64,000 nt of DNA from Dehalococcoidia bacterium (GCA_009692685.1 SHYS01000005.1:102953-166952); one strand, 5' to 3'. Shown: positions 41,450-51,290, counted from the stretch's first letter. The notes: generated by a model not told the origin, from the sequence alone. Translations and numbers: made by a program.

Positions 41450-41589
41450 CCGTTCGTGGTGAGCCTAGCGAACCATATCGGCGTTCTCGATCGTCGACGT
41501 TGCCGCTCCAAGCCCGAACGGCGGACTATCGAGGAAAGCGGGTGGTTCCCTTCGGCATACTCAGGGCAGGCTCGGCTCACCACGAACGG
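41450..41589. repeat. Repeat element with 16-base inverted ends
   Basis: CCGTTCGTGGTGAGCC at 41450-41465 is exactly inverted at 41574-41589, enclosing 108 bases that include CCCTTCGGCATACTCAGGGC. Related sequences occur at 58782-58948. The arrangement resembles a MITE or paired REP element in the gap between moaDE and the comF remnant. Confidence 0.75.
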
Positions 41590-41612
41590 ATAATGACGGG
41601 GGAGGGGTACGC

Positions 41613-42331
41613 GTGGCGCAGGCTCATATCTCGGTGTGTGGTGCGCTCCGGCATGAGCTGGCGGAGCTCCTGCTGCCGCAACGCTGCGTGGTGTGCTCGG
41701 ACTTTGGGGCGGCTCTGCACACAGCGTGCGTGGAAGTGCTTTCGCGGGCCGACGGCGCCCGCTGTGTCTGCTGTTGGGCGCCGCTTCAAGCGCGAGTGGC
41801 CGCTTCCTGCGAGCGCTGCGACCTCGCTCCCCCCGCTCATCGAGGCGCGCCGCGTGGCATTGCACTTTGAGGGCCCGGCCCGCCTCGCGATCCTGGAGGC
41901 GAAGTTCCGTGGCATCTCGGTGCTCCTCCCGCCGCTGGCGCACGCTGCCGCGGGTGCCGTCGATCCCGCATGGCGCATCGAGGCGGTCGCATGGGTACCG
42001 CTGTACCACTCGAGGCTGCGCAAGCGCAGGTACCCAGGGCTACGCGATCGCCGAGGCCATGGCGGGGGCCCTCGATGTACCAGTGCGCGGCGACCTGATT
42101 CGGCGCTCACGTGCGACATCGCCGCAGGACGCGCTGGGGCCAGCCGAGCGGGCGCGGAACGTTGAGGGCGCGTTTGCGCCTCGATTACGCGCTCAGGGTG
42201 CGCCGCCCTCCCGGATGTTGCTCGTCGTCGACGTCGCAACTACCGGTACCACGCTCGAGGCCGGGGCGCGCGCGTTCCTCGAAGCAGGCGTGGAACGGGT
42301 GTTTGGTCTCACCGTCGCTATCGAGGACTAA
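41613..42331 (+). pseudogene. comF: ComF-family phosphoribosyltransferase, two frameshifts
   Basis: The N-terminal zinc part (LLLPQRCVVC ... CVCC ... CERC), the middle (AWVPLYHSRLRKR) and the PRPP loop (LLVVDVATTGTTLEAG) are all present in three frames. The first shift is corrected by removing one C from the C6 run at 41829-41834, the second by removing one base near 42027-42030. The PRPP loop has VVDVATTG where VDDVxTTG is usual. GTG 41613 has a strong GGAGGGG site. ComF proteins act in DNA uptake. It could be a real pseudogene or sequence errors. Confidence 0.8.
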
Positions 42332-42368
42332 TCCGGGATTGTATACGTGAGTCAGTCTCGATAGACTC

Positions 42369-42653
42369 GTGGTGCTTGGAAAGGGCACCAGCGTGGGTTA
42401 CCGAAGGTGGTCGCTGGCGGCAATTGGCGCATGGGCGACGGTCGCTGTCATCGCAGTCGCCCTCTTCATTGCTGGTGTCGCTATGCCCAGCGATGCAGTA
42501 CACGCGGACTGGGCTCCGTGCATGATCTCCGCTGGTATTTGGATTTTCGCAGTAACCACAGCAGTCATCGTTATTGGACATATCCGGTGGCCCAAATGGT
42601 TCGGGGCGCTTCGTATGCAACGACCGTTCTACATGGGCCCCCTTCGCCACTAG
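42369..42653 (+). CDS. Hypothetical two-helix membrane protein
   Basis: A 94-residue protein with two hydrophobic segments (AAIGAWATVAVIAVALFIAGV and GIWIFAVTTAVIVIGHI) and a basic C-terminal end. I do not recognise it. It starts at GTG 42369 in a stretch of lower GC than its surroundings, so it may have come in with the IS region. Confidence 0.5.
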   Translation: MVLGKGTSVGYRRWSLAAIGAWATVAVIAVALFIAGVAMPSDAVHADWAPCMISAGIWIFAVTTAVIVIGHIRWPKWFGALRMQRPFYMGPLRH

Positions 42654-42730
42654 TGGCTGCTAGACCTTGCCGAGTCAGACAAGCGCGCCCCGCAAGGCTT
42701 GATGCAAATCACGCAACGCGTTTTCATTGA

Positions 42731-43111
42731 TGTGAATTCGACTGTCGAACGGCCATATATCAAGTTGCGTGTTCATGTGTTCAACGCGTTGGTGCACGCC
42801 ATACATGTACGCGACATGTACGCGCACGTGGTCACGCGACGATTGACACCAACCCGCTTAGCGAACAGGTCGTCCCTGACTGTGGCGATGACTGGGGGAA
42901 TATTAGTCGCTGGCAAACCAGCCCAGTACTGTTTACCAAGTATGGCTTGAATCAGCATCGCCCGATGTTGGAGAATGAGGAATTTAAGCCCACGCTGATG
43001 CGCCTCGGATTTACGCAAGTATTTCTGGAAGTTAAGGCGATCATGCAGGACGGGTCGGATGGGCCAATCGTGCACTTTGGGATCGGCGATCCATTTGTCA
43101 AGCAGTGGCGA
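42731..43111 (+). pseudogene. Gene fragment left of the IS element
   Basis: One frame is open from 42731 into the transposase region and reads like real protein (PLSEQVVPDCGDDWGNISRW, PVLFTKYGLNQHRPMLEN, DGPIVHFGIGDPF), without a convincing start before TTG 42947. The family is unknown. Likely a gene truncated by the IS insertion. Base composition is less GC-rich than the chromosome. The 80 bases between 42653 and this frame show nothing. Confidence 0.35.
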
Positions 43112-44047
43112 CTATTCCGCCACGAGCATCTTGTACTCCAACTGCTCGGCGTTCAGCAGCGCCTTCACGGTGTCTCGGAAGAGATATGGGTTCTCGCGGT
43201 TGTTGAACCGCCATTCGAGTTCCGAGAGGTAGGCGTCTAGATGCTTGGCGCTCAATTGGTGGAACGAGCCGACGATGCTGCGCTTGAGCAGGCTCCAAAC
43301 GGACTCGATGCCGTTTGTGTGAACGTCGCCCAGGACGTACTCCTTAGCGGAGTGGTTCACACTTTCATGCCGCGTGTTCTCGTCGGCAACGACGTTGTAG
43401 TCGGGCCAGTCGTCCGAATACAGAGCCTCGGCTCTGGCTGCTACGTGCTCGTCGATGGACGCCTTAATGCTCTTCGTGGAGCGGTTGCCCGTGACTTGGA
43501 AACGCACGTTACCACCGCGAGCGAGCGCGCCGAGGACAATCGACTTGTTCGAGTAAGGGTTGGAGCCGGGCACGGGGCCAGTGTGTCCCGTCCGGCCACG
43601 GAACCGCTGCTTGCCGCCGACGAATGTCTCGTCGGCCTCGATAATGCCGACCAGTTTCTCGCGCACCACGTCAGCCATGCCAGCGCGGATGCGGTGTGTG
43701 AGGAACCATGCAGTCTTGTAGGTCACTCCGAGGGTGCGCTTCAACTGGTTGGAGCTGATGCCATTCTTGGACTCGCACATCAGGTAGGTGGCAGCGAACC
43801 ACTTGTAGAGCGGCAACTTGGAGTCTTGGAAGACGGAGCCGACTGTCGCGGAGAACTGGTAGGCGCAGTCGGCACATTGGAATAGGCGACGGGTGGCGAT
43901 GCGCCCGACGGTCACGGATCCACAGCGCAGACACGCGACACCCTCCGGCCAGCGGAGACCTTCCAAGAACTCGCGGCAGCGTTCTTCGTCGTGGAACTGC
44001 TCCACCAGCGAAATCAGGTTCAGGTCAGCGGTGTCAGCGACAGCCAT
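43112..44047 (-). mobile_element. IS1595 family transposase (ISXO2-like)
   Basis: A 311-residue transposase. The N-terminal zinc ribbon (CLRCGS ... CADCAYQF) and the DDE-type core (EADETFVGGK, LYSDDWPDYN, GIESVWSLLKRSI) are those of the IS1595 family. The gene is intact. Exact terminal inverted repeats and the 8-bp target duplication were not found; a weak TTGTC-N-TGGC-N-CTAT similarity exists between about 43096 and 44214. Confidence 0.92.
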
Positions 44048-44060
44048 CGGAGTCCCCTAC

Positions 44061-44225
44061 ATGCCTAGAGCGAAGAAGAAGCCGCACGAGATGACCACGG
44101 ACGAGGCGATCAAGCACCTGTTCCCGAAGCCAGCCGTTGACCACCTCAAGAAAGTGGCGAAGCAAGCATCAGAGAATGGTGAGAAACCTAGTGATAGAGC
44201 CATTAGAGACAAGTCTAACGGATAG
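44061..44225 (+). CDS. Small basic protein linked to the IS1595 transposase
   Basis: A 54-residue frame divergent from the transposase, starting MPRAKKKPHEMTTDEAIKHL and continuing with FPKPAVDHLKKVAKQA. It is Lys-rich and helical. Short genes of this type often accompany IS1595 elements, by my recollection, so it is probably part of the element. Function unknown. Confidence 0.55.
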   Translation: MPRAKKKPHEMTTDEAIKHLFPKPAVDHLKKVAKQASENGEKPSDRAIRDKSNG

Positions 44226-44249
44226 GTTACTATGTGTTAAGTATACAGT

Positions 44250-44265
44250 CCCAGACTAATCTGGG
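44250..44265. terminator. Short hairpin right of the IS region
   Basis: CCCAGA 44250-44255 pairs with TCTGGG 44260-44265 around CTAA; an outer AGT/ACT can pair across two extra G. No T run follows. It may mark the end of the IS region or act as a weak terminator. Confidence 0.4.
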
Positions 44266-44381
44266 GGACTCGACCACCCACTGATCGTGATATCGATGAG
44301 TGACACTGGCGTGAGGAGTTTCTAGACTCTGAGAGTTCGGGGGCTTCGCGACGCCGGCGCTCCGGCGAGATGGCCGCCTTC

Positions 44382-45338
44382 ATGATTGTCACCGTCACCC
44401 TCAACCCGGCCATCGATGAGACGGTCGAGCTCGATCAGCTTGTCCCCGCCGATACGAACCGCGTCCTCGCGATCCGCCGCGATATCGGCGGTAAGGGCGT
44501 GAACGTTGCGCGCGTGCTGAAGGAGCTGGGGTACGAGCCCCTGGCGATGGGCTTCGCACCCGGCCGCTTCGGACAGATGATCGAGCAGCAGCTCGAGGAC
44601 GAGGGCATCGGCTGCGACTTCATCTCCTATCCCGGCGAGACGCGCACGAACATCAACATCGTCGACCGCCTGGCCCAGAGCAGCACGATGCTGGCGACAC
44701 CGGGGCCACCGGTCCCTGGCGAGGCCGTCGAGCGTTTGCAGCGCCACCTGCTCCGTCGATTGCGTCGGGATACTTGGCTGGTGCTCGCCGGGTCGGTGCC
44801 GCCACAGATGGCTCCGTCGTTCCATGTCGACGTCATGGCGGCGGCGGCTTCCTGTGGTGCCGTGACGGTCCTCGATACCGACGGCCCGTTGGTGCAGCAC
44901 GTGCTCGCCTCCGATGTGCGCCCAACGCTGCTGAAGATGAACGATCATGAGTTGGAGCGCCTGCTCGGCCTGCCTGCGCGCACCGAGGAGTCCGCGGTCG
45001 AGGGGGCGCGCTCGGTGCGACGCCTCGGTGTGGAGAGCGTTGTCATCACGCGCGGCGGTGAGGGCGCGATCGCTGTGACCCCCGAAGGTGAATTTCGCGC
45101 GGTACCGCCGCTCGTGACCGTTGACTCCGCTGTAGGTGCTGGTGATGGCTTCCTCGCCGGGCTGCTGCTGGGTCTTCGGCAGGAACGAGGCTGGGCCGAG
45201 TCGCTCCGGCTCGCCTCGGCGGTGGGCGCGGCGGTCTGCATGTCACCCGGTACCGCGCTCTGTCATCGCGGTGATGTGAACGAGCTGCTGCCGAACGGCG
45301 TTGTCGAGCGCATTTCCGAGCGCGCGGCAGCGCGCTAG
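44382..45338 (+). CDS. PfkB-family sugar kinase (1-phosphofructokinase/tagatose-6-phosphate kinase type)
   Basis: A 318-residue ribokinase-fold enzyme. MIVTVTLNPAIDETVEL and IGGKGVNVARVLKELG are the FruK/LacC-type N-terminus and substrate site; VDSAVGAGDGFLAGLL carries the catalytic Asp and anion hole. It phosphorylates a sugar phosphate. ATG 44382 gives the family start; ATG 44370 is possible. Its stop lies in a 30-base palindrome shared with the next gene. Confidence 0.87.
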   Translation: MIVTVTLNPAIDETVELDQLVPADTNRVLAIRRDIGGKGVNVARVLKELGYEPLAMGFAPGRFGQMIEQQLEDEGIGCDFISYPGETRTNINIVDRLAQSSTMLATPGPPVPGEAVERLQRHLLRRLRRDTWLVLAGSVPPQMAPSFHVDVMAAAASCGAVTVLDTDGPLVQHVLASDVRPTLLKMNDHELERLLGLPARTEESAVEGARSVRRLGVESVVITRGGEGAIAVTPEGEFRAVPPLVTVDSAVGAGDGFLAGLLLGLRQERGWAESLRLASAVGAAVCMSPGTALCHRGDVNELLPNGVVERISERAAAR

Positions 45339-45351
45339 CGCGCTGCCGCGC
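45322..45351. repeat. 30-base perfect palindrome at a gene junction
   Basis: A GC-only palindrome centred on CTAG (45335-45338) covers the stop codon of the kinase and ends 13 bases before GTG 45364. In RNA it would be a very strong stem without T run. It may protect the upstream message or reduce expression of the following gene. Confidence 0.7.
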
Positions 45352-45363
45352 CGAGGCCGCTTC

Positions 45364-46515
45364 GTGTCCCCCGCGCCTCCCACGCTCGTCGTCATGCTCG
45401 GTGGCATGGGCCGCTCACGCCTCGAAGAGCTGATGCGCCACGCCCTCGAGGCCAGCGCGCTCGACGCCATTGAGATTGCGCTCGCCACTGGTCGCTACAC
45501 CGGCGCCGTCCTGATCGCCGATCGTCCGCCGACTCTCGATGTGCCGCCCGCGGTCGAGGTCGATGTCGACGCGCCCGGCGTGCCGTTCCAGTACGGCGCA
45601 CGCCTCGCAGGTGCGATTGCGGCCCGCGGCATTGAGTCGCTGGTGTACCTCGGCGGTGGGAGCGCGCCGCTACTCGGCACCGCGGAGTTTGAGGCACTGG
45701 CGCATGCCCTCGATGGTCCGCCTGTCACCGTGGCGGTCGGCGTGAGCAACAACTTCTTCTCGGCGGATCTCTTTGGGCTGCGGCCCGCCTCGTTGCTGGC
45801 TGCTCTCGACCCGTCGCCCGCGAAGGACAACAACGTTCCTCGACGACTTACGGACGAGCACGGCGCCGCGTTCAGGGAATTGCCGCGCACGCTCGCGACG
45901 CAGACCAACCTCGACACGCCCATCGATCTGGCGACGCTAGCGCTGAGTGGGCGTGGGGGCCCGCGTCTTCGTGCGGCCCTCGAGGGCGTGCCGGTGCCGC
46001 CGCGACTTGCCGAGGCGGCGCGTGTGCTTACCGACCGCCTCGCCGAGGTGCTGGTCTCCGGCCGAGTCGCCTCGAAGGCCTGGCAGTACCTCGAGCGTGA
46101 AACGGCCTGCCGTGTCCGCCTGCTCGCGGAGGAGCGCGGAATGTCGGCGGCGGGGCGTGAAGACGATGGCCGAGCGCGTTCGCTGGTGGCGATGCAGCTC
46201 GAGGCGGTGGGCGCTCGACGGTTCTTCGAAGATCAACTGCCGCAGCTCTGCAACGCGGCCTTCCTCGATATTCGCCCGGCGCTTGTCCACCTCGGCATCC
46301 GGCCGTCGAGGGCGGATCGCTTCGCGGCAGACCTCGGTCTGACGAGCGAGATCGCGGACGTGCGCCTGCGCGAACTGGTGCAGGCCGCGAACGCCTCGCC
46401 AGTGCCGGTCGTCCTCGGCGGTCACTCGCTGGTGGCTGGCGACCTGATGCTGCTCAACGACTGGGCGTGGGAGCAGGTTGACGGCGTGCGGCGAGGGGCT
46501 GATATGCCGGTGTGA
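45364..46515 (+). CDS. Unknown protein, possible nucleotidyltransferase-like N-domain
   Basis: A 383-residue soluble protein. The N-terminal part (TLVVMLGGMGRSRLEELMRHAL, GIESLVYLGGGSAPLL) looks like a GT-A/MobA-type nucleotide fold but lacks a visible DxD. The C-terminal half is helical with one clear region, CNAAFLDIRPALVHLGIRP. I do not recognise it. GTG 45364 is the start after the palindrome. It is probably co-transcribed with the sugar kinase and could use its product or a related nucleotide. Confidence 0.65.
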   Translation: MSPAPPTLVVMLGGMGRSRLEELMRHALEASALDAIEIALATGRYTGAVLIADRPPTLDVPPAVEVDVDAPGVPFQYGARLAGAIAARGIESLVYLGGGSAPLLGTAEFEALAHALDGPPVTVAVGVSNNFFSADLFGLRPASLLAALDPSPAKDNNVPRRLTDEHGAAFRELPRTLATQTNLDTPIDLATLALSGRGGPRLRAALEGVPVPPRLAEAARVLTDRLAEVLVSGRVASKAWQYLERETACRVRLLAEERGMSAAGREDDGRARSLVAMQLEAVGARRFFEDQLPQLCNAAFLDIRPALVHLGIRPSRADRFAADLGLTSEIADVRLRELVQAANASPVPVVLGGHSLVAGDLMLLNDWAWEQVDGVRRGADMPV

Positions 46516-46522
46516 CGAACGG

Positions 46523-47582
46523 TCAATGTCGACCGAATAATGCGAAGGCTTCGAATGCCGCGGCGACGGCCCGACGAACCAGCTCTGGCATCGCCTCGCG
46601 CAGCGACGACTCCCAGAAAGCGCGCTGGCGTGTGAATGTGACCGCCCAGCTCCACTCCAGCGCCTCGCCCAGGCGGTAGTGCGCGAAGGCCTCGACCTCT
46701 GGGTACTCGATGCCGTGCGCCGCCAGGGCATCGAGGTAACTTGTGAGCAGGCTGCGTGCATGGCGTCGACGCTGCGCTGCCGTCAGGCTCCGCACCAGAC
46801 AGCGTCCAACGTCGCGCATAGGTGCGCCGCTGCGCCACCACTGCCAGTCGATGATGACCGGACGCTCTCCGGCGCGTCGCGAGACGAGCACATTTGCAGG
46901 GTGTGTGTCGGTGTGCACCAGCGATAACGGGCCTTCCGCCAGGTGGTCCTGCCAGTCGAGGTAGCAGTTGCGGAAGCGATCGAGCGTGTAAAGCGTGTCG
47001 GCGCCAACGGCCGACTCGAGATAGGCGTGTCCTGACGCGAGGTGTTCGTCAAAGAAGCGAAGCGCGGCATCGGGCGAGAACGGCGGCTTCCGACGCTCGA
47101 TAGTGTTCCAGCGCGAGGCGTGCAGGTGCGCCAGTTCGCGGAGTACCCGTTGCGTGGCGGCGACGGAGATTCCCAGCGGCCGGCCGGCACGGTGAGTGCT
47201 ATCAAGATCTTTCAGCAGCAGGACGTGTTCGTCCGCGGTCGGGTCGTACTCCGCGAGGTAACAGCGCGGCGTCCCGCGTCTCGATGGTCGCGGCGATTTC
47301 GCGGTAGAACGCGACCTCGCGCGTATAGGCACTACCCGCGGCGTGGCCGAACGCGACACGGACGGCGGGGGCGATGCTCGACTGTTTCCAGATGAGCGTT
47401 GCCGCCAGATCAGGGCGCGATATTGCGTAGTCGATCCGGAGCCGGTGCATGGTCGAGGTGGGGCTGGGCAGGGCTTCGAATACGACGGCTGACACTCGGG
47501 CGTCGGGCAGGCCGCTTGCGCGGAGTACGTCGGTAAGCCATCCAGGCGTCACATTCGACGGAGACAGAGGGATGCCTATCAT
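46523..47582 (-). pseudogene. Aminoglycoside phosphotransferase-like kinase, frameshifted
   Basis: The N-terminal half (MIGIPLSPSNVTPGWLTDVL to AFYREIAATIETR) and the C-terminal half (CYLAEYDPTADEHVLLLKDL, LVHTDTHPANVLV, PVIIDWQWWR) are in two frames. They join when one G is removed from a GGG near 47271-47279. The Brenner-like HTDTHPAN and IIDWQ motifs are intact. This is an APH/ecdysteroid-kinase-type small-molecule kinase of about 352 residues. One lesion only, so a miscall is possible. Confidence 0.76.
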
Positions 47583-47626
47583 GAACTGTCCGATGTGCGG
47601 AGGATGACGCTGTTCGCGCGGCGAGA

Positions 47627-48916
47627 CTACTTCCTCGGTGGAACACCCGGGGCCGGATATGCGTCGCACATCTCGCGTACCTCTTTGCGGAGGCGGCGCT
47701 CGACCTCGACGTCACCCTTCGCGTCGAAGGCTTCGAGGATGATCTGGCCGACGCGACGGATCTCGGCGCCGCCGAATCCCCTCGAGGTGAGCGCGGGCGT
47801 GCCGATGCGGATCCCCGAGGCGAGCGCAGGTGGCAGCTCGTCAAAGGGGATGGCGTTCTTGTTGACGACGACACCGCAACGCTCCAGCAGGTCGGCCGCT
47901 TCCTGACCGTTGAGGTCCTTCGGTCGCACATCGACGAGCACTAGGTGCGTCTCAGTCCCTCCGCCGACGAGCCGCAGGCCGCCATCGGCGAGCGTCTCGG
48001 CGAGTGTTTTCGCGTTGTCGACGGTCTGCTGTGCGTACGCGCGGAACTCCGAGGTCGCGGCCTCCTTCAGCATCACGGCCTTGCCGGCGATGACGTGCAT
48101 CAGCGGGCCGCCCTGCGTGCCCGGGAACACCCCGCGGTCGATGCGGCGTGCGAAGTTGGCGTCGCAGAGGATCATGCCGCCTCGCGGCCCGCGCAGGGTC
48201 TTGTGTGTCGAGGTCGTCACGATCTGTGCCAGTCCCGCCGGCGAGGGGTGTGCCCCTCCGGCGACAAGCCCCGAGATGTGCGCCATGTCTGCCATGAGGA
48301 AGGCGCCCACCTCGTCAGCGATCGCGCGGGCGCGAGCGAAGTCGAACTGCCGCGGGTATGCCGTCGCACCGACGACGATGATCTTGGGTCGGGCGTCTTT
48401 GGCGACGGCCAGCATCGTGTCGTAGTTGAGCGCCTCGGTCTCGCGGTCCACGCCGTACGGCGCGATGTTGTAGAGCTTGCCGCTGGCGTTCACCGACGCG
48501 CCGTGCGTGAGGTGCCCGCCCGCGGCAAGCTCCATGCCCATCAGCGTATCGCCGGCTGAGAGGACGCCAGTGTACACAGCCATGTTCGCCTGCGCGCCCG
48601 AGTGCGGCTGCACGTTTGCGTGCGCCATGCCGAACAGCGCCGTCGCCCGGTCGATGGCAAGCTGCTCGACGATGTCAACGAACTCGTTGCCGTGGTAGTA
48701 GCGCTTGCCGGGGTAGCCCTCGGCGTACTTGTTGGTCAGGACCGTGCCGACGGCCTCGATGACCGCCGCGCTCGCGTAGTTCTCGGACGCGATCATCTCC
48801 AGGGTGTTGCGCTGCCGTTCTTCCTCGCGGGCGATCGCTATTGCGACCTCTGGGTCGACAGCGGCCAGCGCGGGCTTCGAGGAAAGATCGGGCATCGACG
48901 CCGCATCGGTCGCCAT
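47627..48916 (-). CDS. glyA: Serine hydroxymethyltransferase
   Basis: A 429-residue fold-type I PLP enzyme. [19 protein letters not shown], the PLP lysine in [15 protein letters not shown], and [16 protein letters not shown] are diagnostic. It interconverts serine and glycine with tetrahydrofolate, feeding one-carbon units to PurH and methionine synthesis. ATG 48916 is chosen since CGGAG lies upstream and the longer frame adds 49 unrelated residues. Confidence 0.96.
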   Translation of the reverse strand: MATDAASMPDLSSKPALAAVDPEVAIAIAREEERQRNTLEMIASENYASAAVIEAVGTVLTNKYAEGYPGKRYYHGNEFVDIVEQLAIDRATALFGMAHANVQPHSGAQANMAVYTGVLSAGDTLMGMELAAGGHLTHGASVNASGKLYNIAPYGVDRETEALNYDTMLAVAKDARPKIIVVGATAYPRQFDFARARAIADEVGAFLMADMAHISGLVAGGAHPSPAGLAQIVTTSTHKTLRGPRGGMILCDANFARRIDRGVFPGTQGGPLMHVIAGKAVMLKEAATSEFRAYAQQTVDNAKTLAETLADGGLRLVGGGTETHLVLVDVRPKDLNGQEAADLLERCGVVVNKNAIPFDELPPALASGIRIGTPALTSRGFGGAEIRRVGQIILEAFDAKGDVEVERRLRKEVREMCDAYPAPGVPPRK

Positions 48917-49149
48917 GACGGACTCCGTAGGTTCGAAGGGGGTGAGGTTCGATTCTAGCCCGACGGTCCGTCGAGGACGAGGGCCACGGCCGTCGAGATG
49001 ATCGCGCTCGCTTCCCATCACAACTGGACGTATAACCTTGACGTGCGGGTGACGTTCGGCCAAGATGACGGCGTTCGCTGGTGCAACTCGATGCTCGCCG
49101 TCTGCGCTGCCCTCGGGGCTCCGGGCCGGTGCCGGAAAGAAGGTTCGTG

Positions 49150-50367
49150 ATGGACTGGAACGACACTCCTGAGCAGGCGGCCTTCCGTAACGATGTCCGC
49201 ACTCTCATCGTGGACAGGCTCCCTGAGCGCTACCGCGCGTCCGGGGAAGCGGGCGAGCGGGGCGGCTGGCAGTCCGACCGCAAATCCTCGGACCCCGTGG
49301 CGGTGAAGGCGGCGAAGGACTGGGCCGACGCCCTCGCCTCCAAGGGCTGGGTCGCTCCTCACTGGCCGAAGGAGTACGGCGGCGCGGGCATGAGCCCGAT
49401 GGAGCAGTTCATCTTCAACCAGGAGATGGCCACCGCCGGCGCCCCCGGCGTCGGCGGCATGGGCGTCCAGATGTTCGGCCCCACCCTGATCGTGCACGGC
49501 ACCGAGGAGCAGAAGTCCGAGCACCTTCCCAAGATCCTCTCTGGCGAGGTCGCCTGGTGCCAGGGGTACTCGGAGCCAGGTTCTGGTTCGGACCTGGCGT
49601 CCCTCCAGACCCGCGCCGTCAAGGACGGTGACGAGTACATCATCAACGGGCAGAAGATCTGGACCTCTGGTGCTCACACGGCCGACTGGCTGTTCGGCAT
49701 GATGCGCACGGACCCGGAGGCACCTAAGCACCGCGGTATCTCCTTCCTGATGATGGATCGCAATACGCCCGGCATCACCATCCGCCCGCTGATCAACATG
49801 GGCTGGGAGCACGGGTTCAACGAGACGTTCTTCGAGGATGTGCACGTCCCGGCCCGGAACCTAGTCGGCGAGGAGAACCGCGGCTGGTACGTCGGCGCTT
49901 CCCTCCTCGACTTTGAGCGCTCCAACATCTCTGGCGCCATCTCCTCGCGGCGCGTGGTCAGCAAGCTCGTCGAGTACGTGAAGAGCGCCGAGGGCAAGGC
50001 GAAGTCCCGTCTCGCCGAGTCCGACACGCTGCGCCACGAGCTGGCTGAGGACTACCTGGAGACCGAGGTCGGCTTCCAGTACTCGTTTCGCATCATCTCG
50101 ATGCAGAACCGCGGCATCATCCCCAACTACGAGGCGTCGACAGCCAAGATGTTCATGTCGGAGCTGGGCCAGCGCCTGGCGCGCACGGGCACCAAGGTCT
50201 TCGGCCTCCACGCCAACATCTGGGATGAGAAGGACGCCCGCGCGCCCATGTCCGCGCAGTTTACCCGCTCCTACGTGCTCTCGATCCCGGGCACTATCGC
50301 CGGCGGCACGTCCGAGATTCAGCGCAACATCATCGCGACACGCGGGCTTGGGCTGCCTCGCGGCTAA
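49150..50367 (+). CDS. Acyl-CoA dehydrogenase
   Basis: A 405-residue flavoprotein of the acyl-CoA dehydrogenase family. [48 protein letters not shown] and [18 protein letters not shown] are FAD and substrate motifs. It resembles the FadE-type, large acyl-CoA dehydrogenases used for branched or steroid-like substrates, but substrate is not known. ATG 49150 follows GAAGG. A strong terminator ends it. Confidence 0.92.
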   Translation: MDWNDTPEQAAFRNDVRTLIVDRLPERYRASGEAGERGGWQSDRKSSDPVAVKAAKDWADALASKGWVAPHWPKEYGGAGMSPMEQFIFNQEMATAGAPGVGGMGVQMFGPTLIVHGTEEQKSEHLPKILSGEVAWCQGYSEPGSGSDLASLQTRAVKDGDEYIINGQKIWTSGAHTADWLFGMMRTDPEAPKHRGISFLMMDRNTPGITIRPLINMGWEHGFNETFFEDVHVPARNLVGEENRGWYVGASLLDFERSNISGAISSRRVVSKLVEYVKSAEGKAKSRLAESDTLRHELAEDYLETEVGFQYSFRIISMQNRGIIPNYEASTAKMFMSELGQRLARTGTKVFGLHANIWDEKDARAPMSAQFTRSYVLSIPGTIAGGTSEIQRNIIATRGLGLPRG

Positions 50368-50392
50368 CGCCTGCCTTCAGATCGCTGACCAT

Positions 50393-50428
50393 GAGAGCGG
50401 CCGGGGTGATCCCGGCCGCTCTCTCTTC
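50393..50428 (+). terminator. Rho-independent terminator after acyl-CoA dehydrogenase
   Basis: GAGAGCGGCCGGG 50393-50405 pairs exactly with CCCGGCCGCTCTC 50411-50423 around GTGAT, followed by TCTTCT. It closes the acyl-CoA dehydrogenase transcript. Confidence 0.82.
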
Positions 50429-50738
50429 TGGTGGCGACGCTGGTGGGGCGCCGCGCGTCGGTAATCGAGAGGGCACTGTCAGGATTACCGGCGTAGCGGC
50501 ACCACGCTGGTACGGTCGTCGCTAGAGGCTCAACATGGAGCACAAGGGGCTAAGAAGTCTCGAAGTGAGCTGTCTACGGCCAGTCCGTTGTGCAGCCGCG
50601 TTCGGCGGATTTGCCTCCCCGAGGGCGCACGCTTACACTCCGTTGAGTCCGCCGCGTTTGCGGCAGGCGCTACACGATCCCAGCCCGGTCATGCGGTCGA
50701 GCCTTCGATGTCGTGCGTGGCCATACCCGGGGGATGGA
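50429..50738 (+). promoter_or_regulatory. Upstream region of rpsF with putative promoter
   Basis: About 310 bases without a convincing gene. A promoter is suggested by TTGCCT 50611-50616 and TACACT 50634-50639 with a 17-base spacer; the leader would be about 93 bases. Such leaders often bind S6:S18, but no clear motif for that was seen. The rest shows no recognisable feature. Confidence 0.4.
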
Positions 50739-51290
50739 ATGAACGAATACGAACTGATCTATATCGTCACGCCTCGGCGGACGCCCGCCGAGGTTGACGC
50801 CGTCGGCGAGTGGCTCGCTACTCAGGTCGCCGCTGGCAGTGGCGAGGTGCTGAGCACCCGCACCTGGGGCCGTCGTCGTATGGCCTACCCGATTAACCAC
50901 AATCTCGATGGCTCGTACGTGATCGCGCGGCTCAAAATGCCGGCCACCACGGCGGTCACCCTTGAGAAGTCACTCCACATCCAGGAGGACGTGATCCGGC
51001 ACATGCTCATTCGTGGCATCATGGGCTCAGACGAGCCGCCACCCGAGTTCGTGGGTAGCGACCGTCCTCGCTTCGCGCCTCGACCGCCCATGGGTGCCGA
51101 ACCACGGGGGGAGATGCGAGCGCCGACGGCGACCGCCGAGATGGCGCCCGAAGGCGCTGCTGCGGAGATGGTCGCTGACGCGCCCGTAGTCGAGGCAGTC
51201 ATCGCCGAAGCGCCGGCGGAGGCAACCGTGGAGGCACCCGCCGCCGCGGAGGCCCCGTCGGAGCCCGCGGCAGAGGCCGAGGCGAACTAG
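50739..51290 (+). CDS. rpsF: 30S ribosomal protein S6
   Basis: A 183-residue S6. MNEYELIYIVTPRRTPAEV and TWGRRRMAYPINHNLDGSYVI are conserved. Residues after about 100 form an Ala/Glu/Pro-rich acidic tail, longer than in most bacteria. ATG 50739 gives the canonical start. It heads the rpsF-ssb-rpsR cluster. Confidence 0.95.
   Translation: MNEYELIYIVTPRRTPAEVDAVGEWLATQVAAGSGEVLSTRTWGRRRMAYPINHNLDGSYVIARLKMPATTAVTLEKSLHIQEDVIRHMLIRGIMGSDEPPPEFVGSDRPRFAPRPPMGAEPRGEMRAPTATAEMAPEGAAAEMVADAPVVEAVIAEAPAEATVEAPAAAEAPSEPAAEAEAN

Noticed and set aside
43096..44214. Terminal inverted repeats of the IS1595 element
   Set aside because: Only a weak gapped similarity (TTGTC..TGGC..CTAT) was found and no 8-bp target duplication, so boundaries are not claimed.
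44240..44300. tRNA-like hairpin right of the IS
   Set aside because: Only one short stem is present; no cloverleaf or T-loop sequence could be built.
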